DNA of 24,375 nucleotides. Source: Collodictyon triciliatum (Eukaryota; CRuMs). A program made the translations under genes and the position numbers. This document shows, in pieces, positions 1 to 13,868 of the stretch. Every line of letters starts with the position of its first letter. Position 1 is the first letter of the stretch. The stretch covers positions 1 to 24,375 of the forward strand of contig JBHJMP010001086.1 in the NCBI GenBank assembly GCA_043381765.1, given 5' to 3'. Below the pieces are notes generated by a model. The model had not been told where the DNA came from and searched no databases. It was given only the letters and a program-made list of their open reading frames with translations.

Positions 1-22
1 TTTATTTTTTGTTTGTTTTTGT

Positions 23-69
<47 letters not shown>

Positions 70-71
70 TT
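1..71. repeat. (TTTA)n microsatellite at the window edge
   Basis: The first 71 bases are T-rich and become a regular TTTA tetranucleotide array from about 24. It lies 60 bp upstream of the first recognisable start codon at 131, so it may sit in the promoter or 5' UTR of the MAPR-like gene. No coding content is seen. Confidence 0.9.
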
Positions 72-130
72 GGTATGTTTGTATTTTTGTATCCCCTTTG
101 GTTTGTTTGTTTTGAAGTCTACTGATTCAC

Positions 131-933
131 ATGACTCAAGCAGCGCGCACGCAGGAGCGAATCGAGTCAGATAAGAGTAAGCCCATTTTCCTTACCCGCA
201 CGCAACTTATTTCTTACGATGGATCGAACCCTGAACTACCGATATATGTCGCGGTACAAGTATGGCTGCAATCTACCCATTATTAATTTATTTTTTTGAA
301 AGCTATGCGTTACTTTTTTTTTTTTTTTTTTTTTTGGTGGAGGATTGAAAGTTAATTCTTTCCAATTTTTATTTTTTTGAAAGGNNNNNNNNNNTTTTTT
401 TTTTTTTTTTTTTTTTTTTTTTGTGAGGTGAAGGATGAAAGGTAAGCTCCTCACAATGATGATTATTTGCAAGGGGAGAATATTCAACGTTGGGATGACC
501 AACGAATTTTATGGGCCAGCAGGGGAATTCTCAGTCTATGCAGGAAAAGAACCAAATAAGGCCCTAGCGAAGGCATCCACAGATTCAAAAGACGTTTGTC
601 CTGTTTCAAATCCTTTTATTTTTCAAGACTAAAAGCTCAGTTTCTGATTCACTTGATGCATCGTGTATTTCCTTTTACATTTGCTGCCAAAATACTATCC
701 CCCAGATAAATAATGTGTCTTCAGTCCTTTGTTCCAAATATAAAAAAAAAAAACTTCGCAATTGATGAGTGAATCGTCGAATGTAGCTTGTGGAGGATGT
801 TTCTGGGCTTCAGGAGGATGAACTGGAGAGGCTTGGCCACTGGGTAGAGTTTATGAGCCAAAAATATCCATGTATTGGGTTTATAGTTGAAGGAGATGTT
901 ACAAAGACTCAAACAAACGTAATAAATATATAA
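131..933 (+). CDS. MAPR / cytochrome b5-like haem- or steroid-binding domain protein, 3 exons
   Basis: Exons 131-259, 474-593 and 787-933 join in phase 0 at each junction and give a 131-residue protein ending in TAA. The family (PGRMC1, Neudesin, yeast Dap1) has a cytochrome b5-like fold that binds haem through tyrosine and supports P450 and sterol metabolism. Seen here: the YDGS and PIYVAVQGRIFNV segment (residues about 29-49), FYGPAGEF and the Tyr-containing VYAGK (about 54-66), the ALAKAS helix, and a C-terminal amphipathic segment with EDELERLGHWVEF and QKYPCIG, all in family order. The ATG at 131 opens a charged N-terminus and no membrane anchor precedes the domain, unlike animal PGRMC, so a soluble Dap1-like or cytosolic form is inferred. 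Intron 1 holds poly-T tracts and the 10-base gap. A possible AATAAA signal lies at 1065. Confidence is high for the family and moderate for the exact start. Confidence 0.85.
310..422. repeat. Poly-T tracts flanking an assembly gap (N at 385-394)
   Basis: Two homopolymer T runs (about 310-335 and 395-422) flank ten unknown bases inside intron 1 of the MAPR-like gene. Very similar sequence follows each run (GGTGGAGGATTGAAAG and GTGAGGTGAAGGATGAAAG), which suggests a short duplication or an imperfect assembly join. The gap does not touch the coding exons. Confidence 0.85.
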
Positions 934-1535
934 CACTATTAGTATGAGCAATCCACTATATTTTGAGTTTACTATCAATGCCTATTAGTGGATAACAATT
1001 AAAGATTCTTATAGAGTTAAAATCATCAGGTATAGAAAAGAGACCTTTGATATGTGTAATACAAAATAAATCAGATTCCTTTTCATTTCCCTTTAACTAC
1101 TATTGTAAGAAGCAATACATATTACTCCTCATCATTCATTCTGACGTGAACTACTCTGCTTTATTTTCCTCTTTGACGAAATTCAGGTTTACTTATTGTC
1201 ATTCGGGGCTTTGTCCTCAATAAGGGAATATATTCACGATTTCGTGACTGACCCCAACCTATTCAACTTTTTTTGGAATATTTTTTTATCATCTCTATTT
1301 CTAGTTTATAATTACTGATTTGTTTTTAATGAGCAATACTAGCAAATTCGAATGTCTGTTGTTTTTCGCAAAAGAAAATATAAAGGAAAATGATACTCTG
1401 GACTACCTAGCTTGTTGCCAAAAGAATTTGAGCTTGGCCGGCAAAAAGATTGTATCAAACAAGATGCTTTAATCATCTCTGATGTTTTACAGTTAAAGGG
1501 ATGGAACTATTCTCAGCTTTCCTATTAATTTGCCA
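934..1535. other. Spacer, no gene assigned; holds short open segments
   Basis: This is the 3' flank of the MAPR-like gene, with a candidate polyadenylation signal AATAAA at 1065-1070. A 47-codon ORF runs 1329-1472 on the + strand (starts MSNTSKFE, ends SNKML), and another open segment starts after a possible acceptor near 1186. Neither matches a family I know, and both could be chance or parts of an unrecognised gene. Confidence 0.4.
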
Positions 1536-2469
<934 letters not shown>

Positions 2470-2719
2470 CACATCAACCGATCCTCACAGCTTCACGCTG
2501 TAACAACAAACTGCATCGCCTACTTTATTTCTTTGCCTCCTAAACTGCGCCCTACAACCAACCACCTATCAAAGCATACCGCCAGGCTATTTCTAAATGC
2601 ACTCAACCCTTTACCTCTCTCACTCATACCCGGCAAATAAAAGTTGGGTGGATTGCATCAAAATAAAAACGAAATAGAGATTCCATACCAAAGAAAAAAA
2701 AACCACAACATCGGAAGTA

Positions 2720-2961
2720 TCACGACATTGGCTTGAATCCTGGGATATAAACATCCACCCTTTGAATATTATTTCCTGTGTATTTGACCCAAAGCCTATA
2801 AGTATGGTTGTGCAAACAGCAAGTAGAGTGCCCGTGGTAAAGAGGCGATGTAAGCAAAGAAAGACATATGACCAGGTAAATGATTTCACTTCAAAAATTT
2901 TGTTGACTAAAAGTCGGTCAGGCAGGTATGCTTGAGCACGCATGAGGTTGTGTAATGCCAT
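2720..2961 (-). CDS. Candidate small two-exon gene, 54 residues, unknown function
   Basis: On the minus strand, ATG at 2961 opens an exon to 2873 (contains MRAQAYLPDRLLVNKIFE). It ends in phase 2 at a GT and joins 2795-2720 after a TTATAG acceptor, completing a Trp codon and reading WVKYTGNNIQRVDVYIPG before a TGA stop. The intron is 77 nt. The composition looks protein-like: mixed charges, regular hydrophobics and no low complexity. An alternative unspliced frame of 116 residues runs through the intron, but its middle becomes strongly hydrophobic and cysteine-rich, as intron sequence would. I do not recognise the family. The start lies 158 bp from the start of the next candidate, which runs the other way. 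Confidence 0.35.
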
Positions 2962-3119
2962 TTTTTCCACACGATCTTAATAGGGCTCGCTGGATGAATA
3001 AAAAGATAATAAAAAAAAAATAATTCCTCAGCCATTCAAATACACACTTTTGATTACTCAATTATCTTGTTCGCTTGATTGAAGATTTCACAATATTGAG
3101 TTATATACATAAATCGCAT

Positions 3120-3333
3120 ATGGCAGCAGTTCAGCGTCTATGCACAGCAACGAGAAAGTGTTGCGATCTGTTGAACCCTTTTGCCCAAATCGCACTGTAA
3201 GTTCCTAATAGAACGTACTTTCCTTAACCTCGAGTTATACTCTAGACGAGAATCCTGTAAAATCGTGCTACCTGAACCAAATAAAATAAAACCCCACCCT
3301 CGACCAGAGGAGCCCTTTGGTCTTAAACTTTAA
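3120..3333 (+). CDS. Candidate small two-exon gene, 54 residues, unknown function
   Basis: ATG at 3120 opens an exon to 3196, which ends in phase 2 at a full consensus GTAAGT donor. The exon reads MAAVQRLCTATRKCCDLL and FAQIAL. A 49-nt intron ends in CTCTAG at 3245, and exon 2 (3246-3333) continues in frame as ESCKIVLPEPNKIKPHPRPE and ends GLKL then TAA. The Pro-rich basic C-terminus and the basic, Cys-containing N-terminus are consistent with a small organellar or membrane-associated protein, but no family is recognised. A 49-nt intron is short, though the candidate last GPCR intron is similar (53 nt). The antisense strand of exon 1 is also open over about 18 codons, so chance cannot be excluded. 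Confidence 0.42.
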
Positions 3334-3708
3334 TGTTTCGTCGTCCGAGGTTTAGAGTATGGACGTTACACATGAATCCTCGATATTCCGATAGACTGGC
3401 TCTGTGTGTCGAACGAGGCTGCATTTGTCATTCTCATGGTCATCTCTAAAGCTTGAATGTATTCTTTTAACCGTCAACAAACACCCCGAAGTCCCTCATT
3501 CTTATCTGCAATCAATCAAGCTATTATTGCATTCTACCGACCTGGTCGAAGAAAAAACTTGTGTACTCCCGATAGACTTCAGATGGAGCCCAAGAAAAAA
3601 GAACCTGGAAAATAACTCACCTGCCATCCGCACCTAACAAAGAAATGAGAGAAAAAAATCCGCCACCTTGTTCTACAAACTCACAGCTCATACAAACAAC
3701 AGGCTCGC
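3334..3708. other. Spacer upstream of the GPCR gene
   Basis: No gene is assigned. Several short frames are open on the + strand (for example from ATG at 3333 and across 3404-3637) but none shows a recognisable domain. The stretch most likely contains the promoter and 5' UTR of the GPCR gene. The last 60 bases before 3709 are A- and C-rich. Confidence 0.4.
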
Positions 3709-5468
3709 ATGGCTGCGTTCTCCTCCCACCAACTGAAAACACTCCGCTCCGTCAGTCTCGTCACAAGTTGCCTCTCAATGATCGGCTGCCTCTTTATCGG
3801 GCTTTCGCTTCATTTCCTGCCGAAAAGACAGCAGACATTCCAGCACAGCCTCTTGCAAAGAGTCACTCTATCGGGCTATTTTGCTGCCTTTTTCTTCAGC
3901 TTTGAGATATTCTTCCTTGACTCGTTGGGCAGCGACATAAGCGACATTCCTTACGCAGCGTGCCTAGCCCAAGGTTCGTCATTCTCTTCTGAGGCGTGTC
4001 TCGACCTCTTTTTTTTTTGTCTCATTGCTTTTTTGTCTTTTTGTATAATCATGTATGTGTGTATATTTTATTTTCTCGTTATCTCAAGAATTGGTGTCAA
4101 ACGAATCCTCGTTCAACTATGCAAAATGTAGCGATAGGCATTCAGTTCTTCAATACATCCTTGTGTATTTGGGTGTCCATCATTGCATACTCATCATACC
4201 TACTCCTCATCTGCCAAGTCAAAGATGTAACAAACACATCGCTTAATCCGCGGAGACGATATTCCCTTCTTCATGCATTTCACTCCAGTGCTTCCATCCG
4301 ATAATTACATCCATCCATCTGTACATGTTGTCGTGACTAACCAAGCTGCAATCGTGACTCAGCTGGCACCATACCACGCCTATTTCAGCGGGATAGCCTG
4401 GGGCCTTCCTGCGCTCACGTGCATCGCTCTTGGGGTGAGCGGAGACTTTGGAGAGACAGAGATTTGGTGAGGCATTACTTGGGCTGTGAGAAAAGAAAAA
4501 TTATAGTTGGGCAGAATGATACAGTCTTTGAACACGTCTTCTTACACTCCTGTGCAATCCAGGTGCTGGATAAAGAGCGATGTCAGCGTGCTCAGGATTA
4601 TTTGCTTTTACGTAGTCGTAGTCATAGCATGCATTTTCGACATCACTATGTATGTCATGGTGAATCGAAAGCTCAAATCCATGATAAACGACGATGTAAG
4701 TGGGCAACATTTCAGAATTTTGATTCTCGTTGTAATCATCATTAATATTATAATGCCATCGTTCCGAATCGATGCACCTTGAAAGCCGACTAATGTCCTG
4801 CATCAATCCGTGGAATAGGAGGGATACTCCTCTCAGTCATCAGGTGCTATTACGGCGGCTCTAATTCCAAGCAATTTCATGAACGCATACTTTATGAAAC
4901 TTTCTATTAGTGTATCTCGCCGAATGCAAATGATTATACTCTCCTTTTTGGCCTGCTGGGTTTGGGGCATCATCAACCGCTTCCAGAATCTCATAGACCC
5001 AGACCATCCCATAGTGAGTTATCCACAGACTCACCCCTCTTCTCGTAGACATGATTCGTACCCGAGTTCTACCCGGCCGTTTCATTGGAAGCGAGTCAGA
5101 CTATTCCTATGACTATGTCTACTAAAGTATTGATATTGCGTATGTATGAGTGAAAAAGAAAAAACAACAAAGAAACAAAAACCAAAAACCAAACAAACCC
5201 CCATTCCTCTTTATTGATATCATGTATATAAGTTAATCTATATTTGATATCATTTGTGGATGTTCTAGTTTCTCCTTTATCTGATGCATGCCTTCGGTCT
5301 CCCTCTCGTGGGATTCTGGACCAGTGTGATTTATGGGTGGAATCGCGACATGCGCAAAAGATTTGGGTACATTTCTTTTTCTCTCTCTCTTTTTGTTTTG
5401 TTTTTGTTATTGTTGGTAGTTCAAAGGCTTGCATGAGAACAAACAGCATCTTTCAAGTGCGACAATAA
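3709..5468 (+). CDS. Seven-transmembrane receptor, cAMP receptor (cAR/Crl, class E GPCR)-like
   Basis: Exons 3709-3973, 4132-4226 (or to 4217), 4363-4434, 4507-4695, 4837-5013, 5269-5366 and possibly 5420-5468 join in phase and give about 314 residues. TM1 contains SMIGCLFIGLSL. TM2 ends FFLD, and a Cys in AACLAQ precedes TM3 (IGIQFFNTSLCIWV), the CxxQAxxIQFF pattern of Dictyostelium cAR-type receptors. TM4 has GIAWGLPALTC, extracellular loop 2 has the CWI motif, TM5 lies near FYVVVVIACIF, TM6 has SFLACWVWGIINRFQN and TM7 has GLPLVGFWTSVIYGWN, which fits the family. The N-terminus before TM1 is short and there is no signal peptide. These receptors couple to heterotrimeric G proteins at the plasma membrane; the ligand cannot be read from sequence. 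The 3' end is uncertain: exon 6 ends in phase 2 and may instead splice to 5518-5558, which has a strong GTGAGT donor, and onward. Confidence 0.82.
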
Positions 5469-6574
5469 AAGAGTACAAGCAATAATAGCAACGATAACAT
5501 TAACAAACTCTATTAAGATGTCTACCGCGCGGAGATTTGGAGCAATATGATTCCGTGAGTATATTTTATTTTCCTAAAAAAGATAATTAATCGGGATGTT
5601 TAATTGTATCTGGGATTTTTGCTATTTATTTTAAAAAAAGATATTTTAGAATGGGCCTTCGCTTTCACCATTATTTCACGCTCGGACTATTGCTAAACTA
5701 TCACTAGTTCTTTTTTTCCAAAATAATAAAATACGATCCATGTATCCAGTTGACCCCATCTGCCTAATTCGACATTGCATCATAATCCGTCTTCCACGGG
5801 GAGAACATCGCTGTGCTACTGATAAATGTACTTTCCTCAACTGTTTATTACTGGGAGATTGTTAATCGTTGCCGTGCTTTCGTTTCGGATACAAGTCGTG
5901 CCGAATAGATGATATTAGTATTCATGTCTGCGAAACAGGGGTTTCCCAACAACTCTACTGGAATGAAAGAAAAAAAGTTTATTCGTAGCTAGAGGGGAAC
6001 TCTACGAGTCTTGTCTCAGTTTTCCCCAAAAAAAAAGAAAGAAAGAAAAGAAAAGAAAAAAAGAAGGTTCGGAAGTAAATCTTAAAAAATATTGTCGGTT
6101 TTTTTGTCAAGCTTATAACGAGCCTAGTTTTGTCCCCAGCCTGAGTTTGCAAGAACAAAAGAAACTCACTGAAAAGTAGAAAGAATCCAAGGATAAATGT
6201 CTTGATTAGCATAATTTCCTCACTTTTTACATCCTGTACACCCCAAAACGTACTGCGTCAATCAGGCGAAGCAGAGCAAATAGCTAATGGAGAAATCCAC
6301 CGAACTCCTAAATAATGGCCATTCATATCAGATGAAATAGCCATTTATATAACAAGATGTCAAATCGAATCGTGAATTAAACTAAGAATACATAACCAAG
6401 AGAATCTAGTTATTACATGAGATAGAACATATGCAAGTAAACGCAACTCCGAAGAGGACAGTAAAATAAAACTAATTATGGGAATAAAGTACGGCAAAGG
6501 CGATGAAAGAAAAAGAAAAAAGAAAAAGAAGAAAATGTATTAAAAGAAAGGATACAATTCTCGCCAATCAAACC
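5469..6574. other. Convergent spacer between the GPCR and Q-rich genes
   Basis: No gene is assigned with confidence. A strong donor (GTGAGT at 5559) and an unusually long stop-free + strand frame (about 5651-5865) may be further 3' exons of the GPCR gene or an unrelated short gene. A purine-rich tract lies at 6027-6065. AATAAA overlaps the candidate GPCR stop at 5464. The stretch includes the 3' flank of the minus-strand Q-rich gene, which ends at 6575. Confidence 0.5.
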
Positions 6575-7503
6575 TTAGTTGTATGTCTGAAAGGACTGTT
6601 GCTTCTGTCCATAACGGCCACTAGAATTTCGGATATGGTACTGATTCTGCGACGCACTACTGGAGTGCAGTCCATGTTGAAAATGGCTATTGTGTAATTG
6701 GTTACTATTTCCGACGTAAGGCGATGACGGTGTAGAGCGAACTTGTTGATGTTGTTGGTGTGGTTGATGTTGTTGATGTTGTTGATGTTGTTGATGTTGT
6801 TGATGATGATATTGTCCTGGTGAACCCATTCCAAATGATCTTTTTTCAGGAGCGGTCTTTGCCACAGCGGCAAGTTGCTGCCCAGAATTTAGAGGATTCG
6901 GATGGACATACCAGGGTTGCATAAGGGCCTGGATGGATTGCATCAGCTGCAACGAATCTATCGGCTCCAGCTGACTGAGCACAGGCATGCACGAAGAAGC
7001 GACGAGATCAACAAATGTTTTCGATATCTTGGAGGACAACTCCACAACCTGTTGATTAGGATAGCACAGTTCCACCAGGTAGTTGGCGACTCTGTGCCAG
7101 GTCTCGCTCTCAATGATTGCACAAATCTGGTCGCCAAATTTCTGCGAGCAGAAGCGTTGCAGCAGGTCAATCACATGCGAATGATTAGGTTGTGATGGGG
7201 TCCCTGTGGGTGTGGTCATTGGAGTCAGAGACCCTTCGTTTCGTCTAGGGGTGGGTTGTGAGTGGGTCTGGTAGGCAAGAACACTGGTGAGGATTCCCTT
7301 CATCGGCGAGTTGGGCACAGATTTGAAGTCTCGCAGTTTGAAGGAATCTGACAAAGAGTGGGCATCACTTGGATGTTGGAGGGACAATCCGGCATACTCT
7401 GCAATGTCGAACTCGTCTCCGTGGTGTCCGCGTGATCGGCTGGTGCTCGTCAGGCTGGGGTTGTGGGCGTGGAGTTCTTGGCTGGGATTTCGCTGGGCAT
7501 TCG

Positions 7504-7580
<77 letters not shown>

Positions 7581-9586
7581 GGAGGCTGTCGTTGATAGGA
7601 TGAGTAGGTGGATAAGCATATATGCAAACAATTAAAGAAACCCATGAATATGAAAAACCACGAAATAAATGCGTAATAGCGGTATTGGATAGCAGAGCTC
7701 GCCAGACCTGTCGAAAGAGGGCGGGCTGCTGATCACCTGCGGTTGGTGTGACTGCTGGAGATATCATCCCCCAGGTTGGAGTATTTACCCTGTTAAATCC
7801 GTGGCCAGGGTTTCGGGGGCCGCTGTCGTCAGTTGCGATGGATAGTTGCGGTTTTGCCTGTGTCGTAGCAAGGAGCCCAGATTGCGAGTTCGTTTGCTGG
7901 CTTGCAGAGAACATACCCTGCGTGATGTGATTTCCGTGCATGTTAAACGCTGTCGGAGTTTGTGGGTTGGTTGGCATGATTTGGGTCTGTGATGCGATGG
8001 GCGTTGAAATCCCAGTGTTTGTGGAGTTGCGCGTAGCGAAGGCCTTGGGTGGTTTTTGATACGAGGGAGAGTTGGCCACAGAAGGATACTTTTGCTTCGA
8101 TTGACCTAGAGGTAAGCTCGTGGTTGTTGATATGAAGGCTTGCGGGCTTCCGTAATTATTATTATTATTATAATTATTATGGAAACTCTAATGAAAAATC
8201 ATATTCCATCTTTCATAAGCTGATTCATTAGGTGGTTATAAGAAAATTAAAAAAATCCAAAAACAAAATCAAAGAATTTTAAAAAAAATTAAAACCTAAG
8301 GCATGGTCTGGATGAAAACTGTCTGGGAACTCCACCTAAGCAACAGATAGGATGTTAATGTTAATGAGGCAACCTTTGATTGAACCTTGAAGAAGAAAAA
8401 AGCTGAGAGAAAATGAATCTGTCATGGTGGTTGGTAGATAAGGGACCAATCTTTAACCTCTTTATCTTGCGATAAGAGAACGTAATAATTTTAACTTTCT
8501 TTCAAAAGAAAAAAAAGGAATTAGTAAAAAGGAGGGATGAAAAGGATAAAACAGAGAGGATATTTGCCCATCACAAAGCCCATCACAAAGCACACGCACT
8601 TTTCCGCCATGACGATAGACGGGCGTCTGCGCATCCGTTGGTGTTTCAGGCGGAAAGAGACTCAGTGCCTGCGTGTGGGTCTGGGGCAGATTCTGAGGAT
8701 AGATTGGAGCCGGCGGGCCGAAGACAATGTCCGAGTCCGGAGCCGAGAGTCTCTGCTTGATGCGGTTGAGGGATGCCGTGATGGGAGGTCGATGGCTAAC
8801 AAGCATCTCCACCGCAAGGTCGATGATTGCGCAGATTTCGCCGTCGCCTTCGCACTTCTTCTGGATGCTTTTGAACTGATTGACGGTCTTTTGCATGATC
8901 TTGCGCGTGTGTTGAAACACGGGGATCAGCTCGGCAAGCAGCGTCCGCGAGTCAGGCAGCGGCTCATCCGCAGGTTCGTTGGCCTCGTCAGCATTTGCCG
9001 GCTTTGCAGAGGCGTGTGCAGTTGGGGATGGAAGTATGTGCGACTTGAAGTTTGTTTGGTTGTGTGTTTGGTTGTGTGTTTGATTGTGTGTTTGATTGTG
9101 TGTTTGATTATGTGCTTGGTTGTGTGTTTGATTATGTGTTTGGTTGTGTGTTTGGTTGTGTGTTTGGTTGTGTGTTTGGTTGTGTGTTTGGTTGTGTGTT
9201 TGGTTGTGTGTTTGGTTGTGTGTTTGGTTGTGTGTTTGATTATGTGTTTGGTTGTGTGTTTGGTTGTGTGTTTGGTTGTGTGTTTGGTTGTGTGTTTGGT
9301 TGTGTATTTGGTTGTGTGTTTGGTTGTGTGTTTGATCAAGCCCGCTGATTTCGGCCGTGGGCGACCAGATGCTGAGCAGAGACGAGTCGGCTGCTCTGCG
9401 GAGGTTGTGCGAGGCCGGATCGAAGGCGACTGGGAAGGGCAAAGCGCTGGTCGGCTGATTCATCTCCGAGACAAGACTCGTGGGCAGGAAGAACGAGATT
9501 CCGTCGATCGGCTCGTCGCCTGCAGAGACGTCCACAGAAAGGCCGAGAATGCCTGCGCCTTCGATCACGGCGCGTGTTGTGTTCAT
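6575..9586 (-). CDS. Gln/Asn/His-rich low-complexity protein with THNQ minisatellite and polyQ, 3 exons
   Basis: Exons 9586-8600, 8187-7708 and 7585-6575 are 987, 480 and 1011 nt, all phase 0, giving 825 residues. The ATG at 9586 follows an in-frame TGA upstream. In order: an N-terminal segment with IDGISFFLPTS (about 30-40); about 24 THNQ tetrapeptides (about 83-178); a helical segment with LLAELIPVFQHTRK and GEICAIIDLAVEMLV (about 216-285); an Asn/Ser/Thr/Pro-rich linker (exon 2); polyglutamine of about 25 residues at the start of exon 3 (about 492-517); a second helical segment with QICAIIESETWHRV and VVELSSKISKTFVDLV (about 630-690); and a His/Gln repeat near 745-765. Many SP/TP sites are present. 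I do not recognise a family. The composition is prion-like and suggests a nuclear, RNA-associated or condensate protein, which is inference. The exon 1 donor GTGCGT and the acceptors TTAG and GACAG are plausible. Confidence 0.72.
6736..6806. repeat. Coding GTTGTTGAT-type repeat (His-Gln-Gln)
   Basis: Tandem 9-bp units in the last exon of the Q-rich gene encode His-Gln-Gln on the minus strand, with one His-Gln-Pro variant. It is an in-frame low-complexity tract, so length changes by whole units would keep the frame. Confidence 0.9.
7505..7580. repeat. Coding (TTG)n/(CAA)n polyglutamine tract
   Basis: About 25 uninterrupted CAA codons on the minus strand, immediately after the acceptor of exon 3 of the Q-rich gene. 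A pure codon run, not mixed CAA/CAG, suggests recent repeat expansion rather than an old selected tract. Confidence 0.93.
9051..9336. repeat. 12-bp coding minisatellite encoding THNQ
   Basis: About 24 tandem 12-bp units (GTGTGTTTGGTT on the + strand) lie in exon 1 of the Q-rich gene. On the minus strand they encode Thr-His-Asn-Gln. Single-base variants give IHNQ or AHNQ or are silent. The + strand frames through it (VCLV, GCVF) and the other minus frames are shadows. Unit length is a multiple of three, so copy-number change keeps the frame. Confidence 0.95.
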
Positions 9587-10139
9587 CACAGCTCTTTTGT
9601 GTTGTGCTTGCCTGTGTGTTCAGCTTAGCTTTGATTCAGCTTTGATTCAGCTTTGATTCGACTTTGATTCAGCTTTGATTCAGCTTTGATTCAGCTTTGA
9701 TTCAGCTTTGATTCAGCTTTGATTCAGCTTTGATTCAGCTTTGATTCGACTTCTATCACAGCGTCTTTGCGTAAGAATGATCCTCATCAAAGCCTGCAGC
9801 GAGCAAGAAGAGTCCTCTATTAATAGCCTTTCCTTGCGAAGGACGAGGCAATCGTGGCGCAGGATGAAGGCCAAGAATGGAAGATACAGCGAGTGTCGGT
9901 TTCTGTGAAAGGAAGGATTCTGTTGTTCATATCTGGAATTTATGATTAATCAGCGGTGGTGGTTGAATTCACGCTGCTGAATTTAGTGTGGGCTCTAAAT
10001 GTGCTTTTTTTCCCTTTATTTATTTGCATGTTCGTATTTGGTTCTTTCATCGCGCTTTCTTTTCCAACCTCTCCTTGGATTGGCCTTTACAGTTTTTCTA
10101 CGCAAAGGGAGCGGTGTTCCTTGGCCGTGGCAGGTGCTC
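9587..10139. other. Spacer between the DDI1 3' end and the Q-rich gene start
   Basis: It holds the 11-bp tandem array (9627-9747) close to the Q-rich start codon, so this is probably that gene's promoter or 5' UTR. TTTATT at 10015-10020 reads AATAAA on the minus strand, about 120 nt past the DDI1 stop, and is a candidate polyadenylation signal. No other coding segment is seen. Confidence 0.6.
9627..9747. repeat. 11-bp tandem repeat, 11 units, upstream of the Q-rich gene
   Basis: Eleven contiguous units of AGCTTTGATTC span exactly 121 bp; the fourth begins GA instead of AG. It ends 40 bp upstream of the minus-strand start codon at 9586. The unit is not a multiple of three and is not in an assigned exon, so it is most likely in the promoter or 5' UTR. 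Confidence 0.95.

Positions 10140-13868
<3,729 letters not shown>

Noticed and set aside
5650-5980. Open segments on both strands suggesting another small gene
   Set aside because: Several mutually exclusive parses exist with weak splice sites and no recognisable family. Kept only as an alternative GPCR tail.
8537-9628. Long + strand frame of 363 codons over the THNQ array (VCLV repeats)
   Set aside because: It is antisense to exon 1 of the Q-rich gene. It exists because the 12-bp repeat is open in several frames, and it has no domain or splice logic.
9051-9747. CRISPR-like direct repeats
   Set aside because: The units are 11-12 bp and contiguous with no spacers, and the context is eukaryotic.
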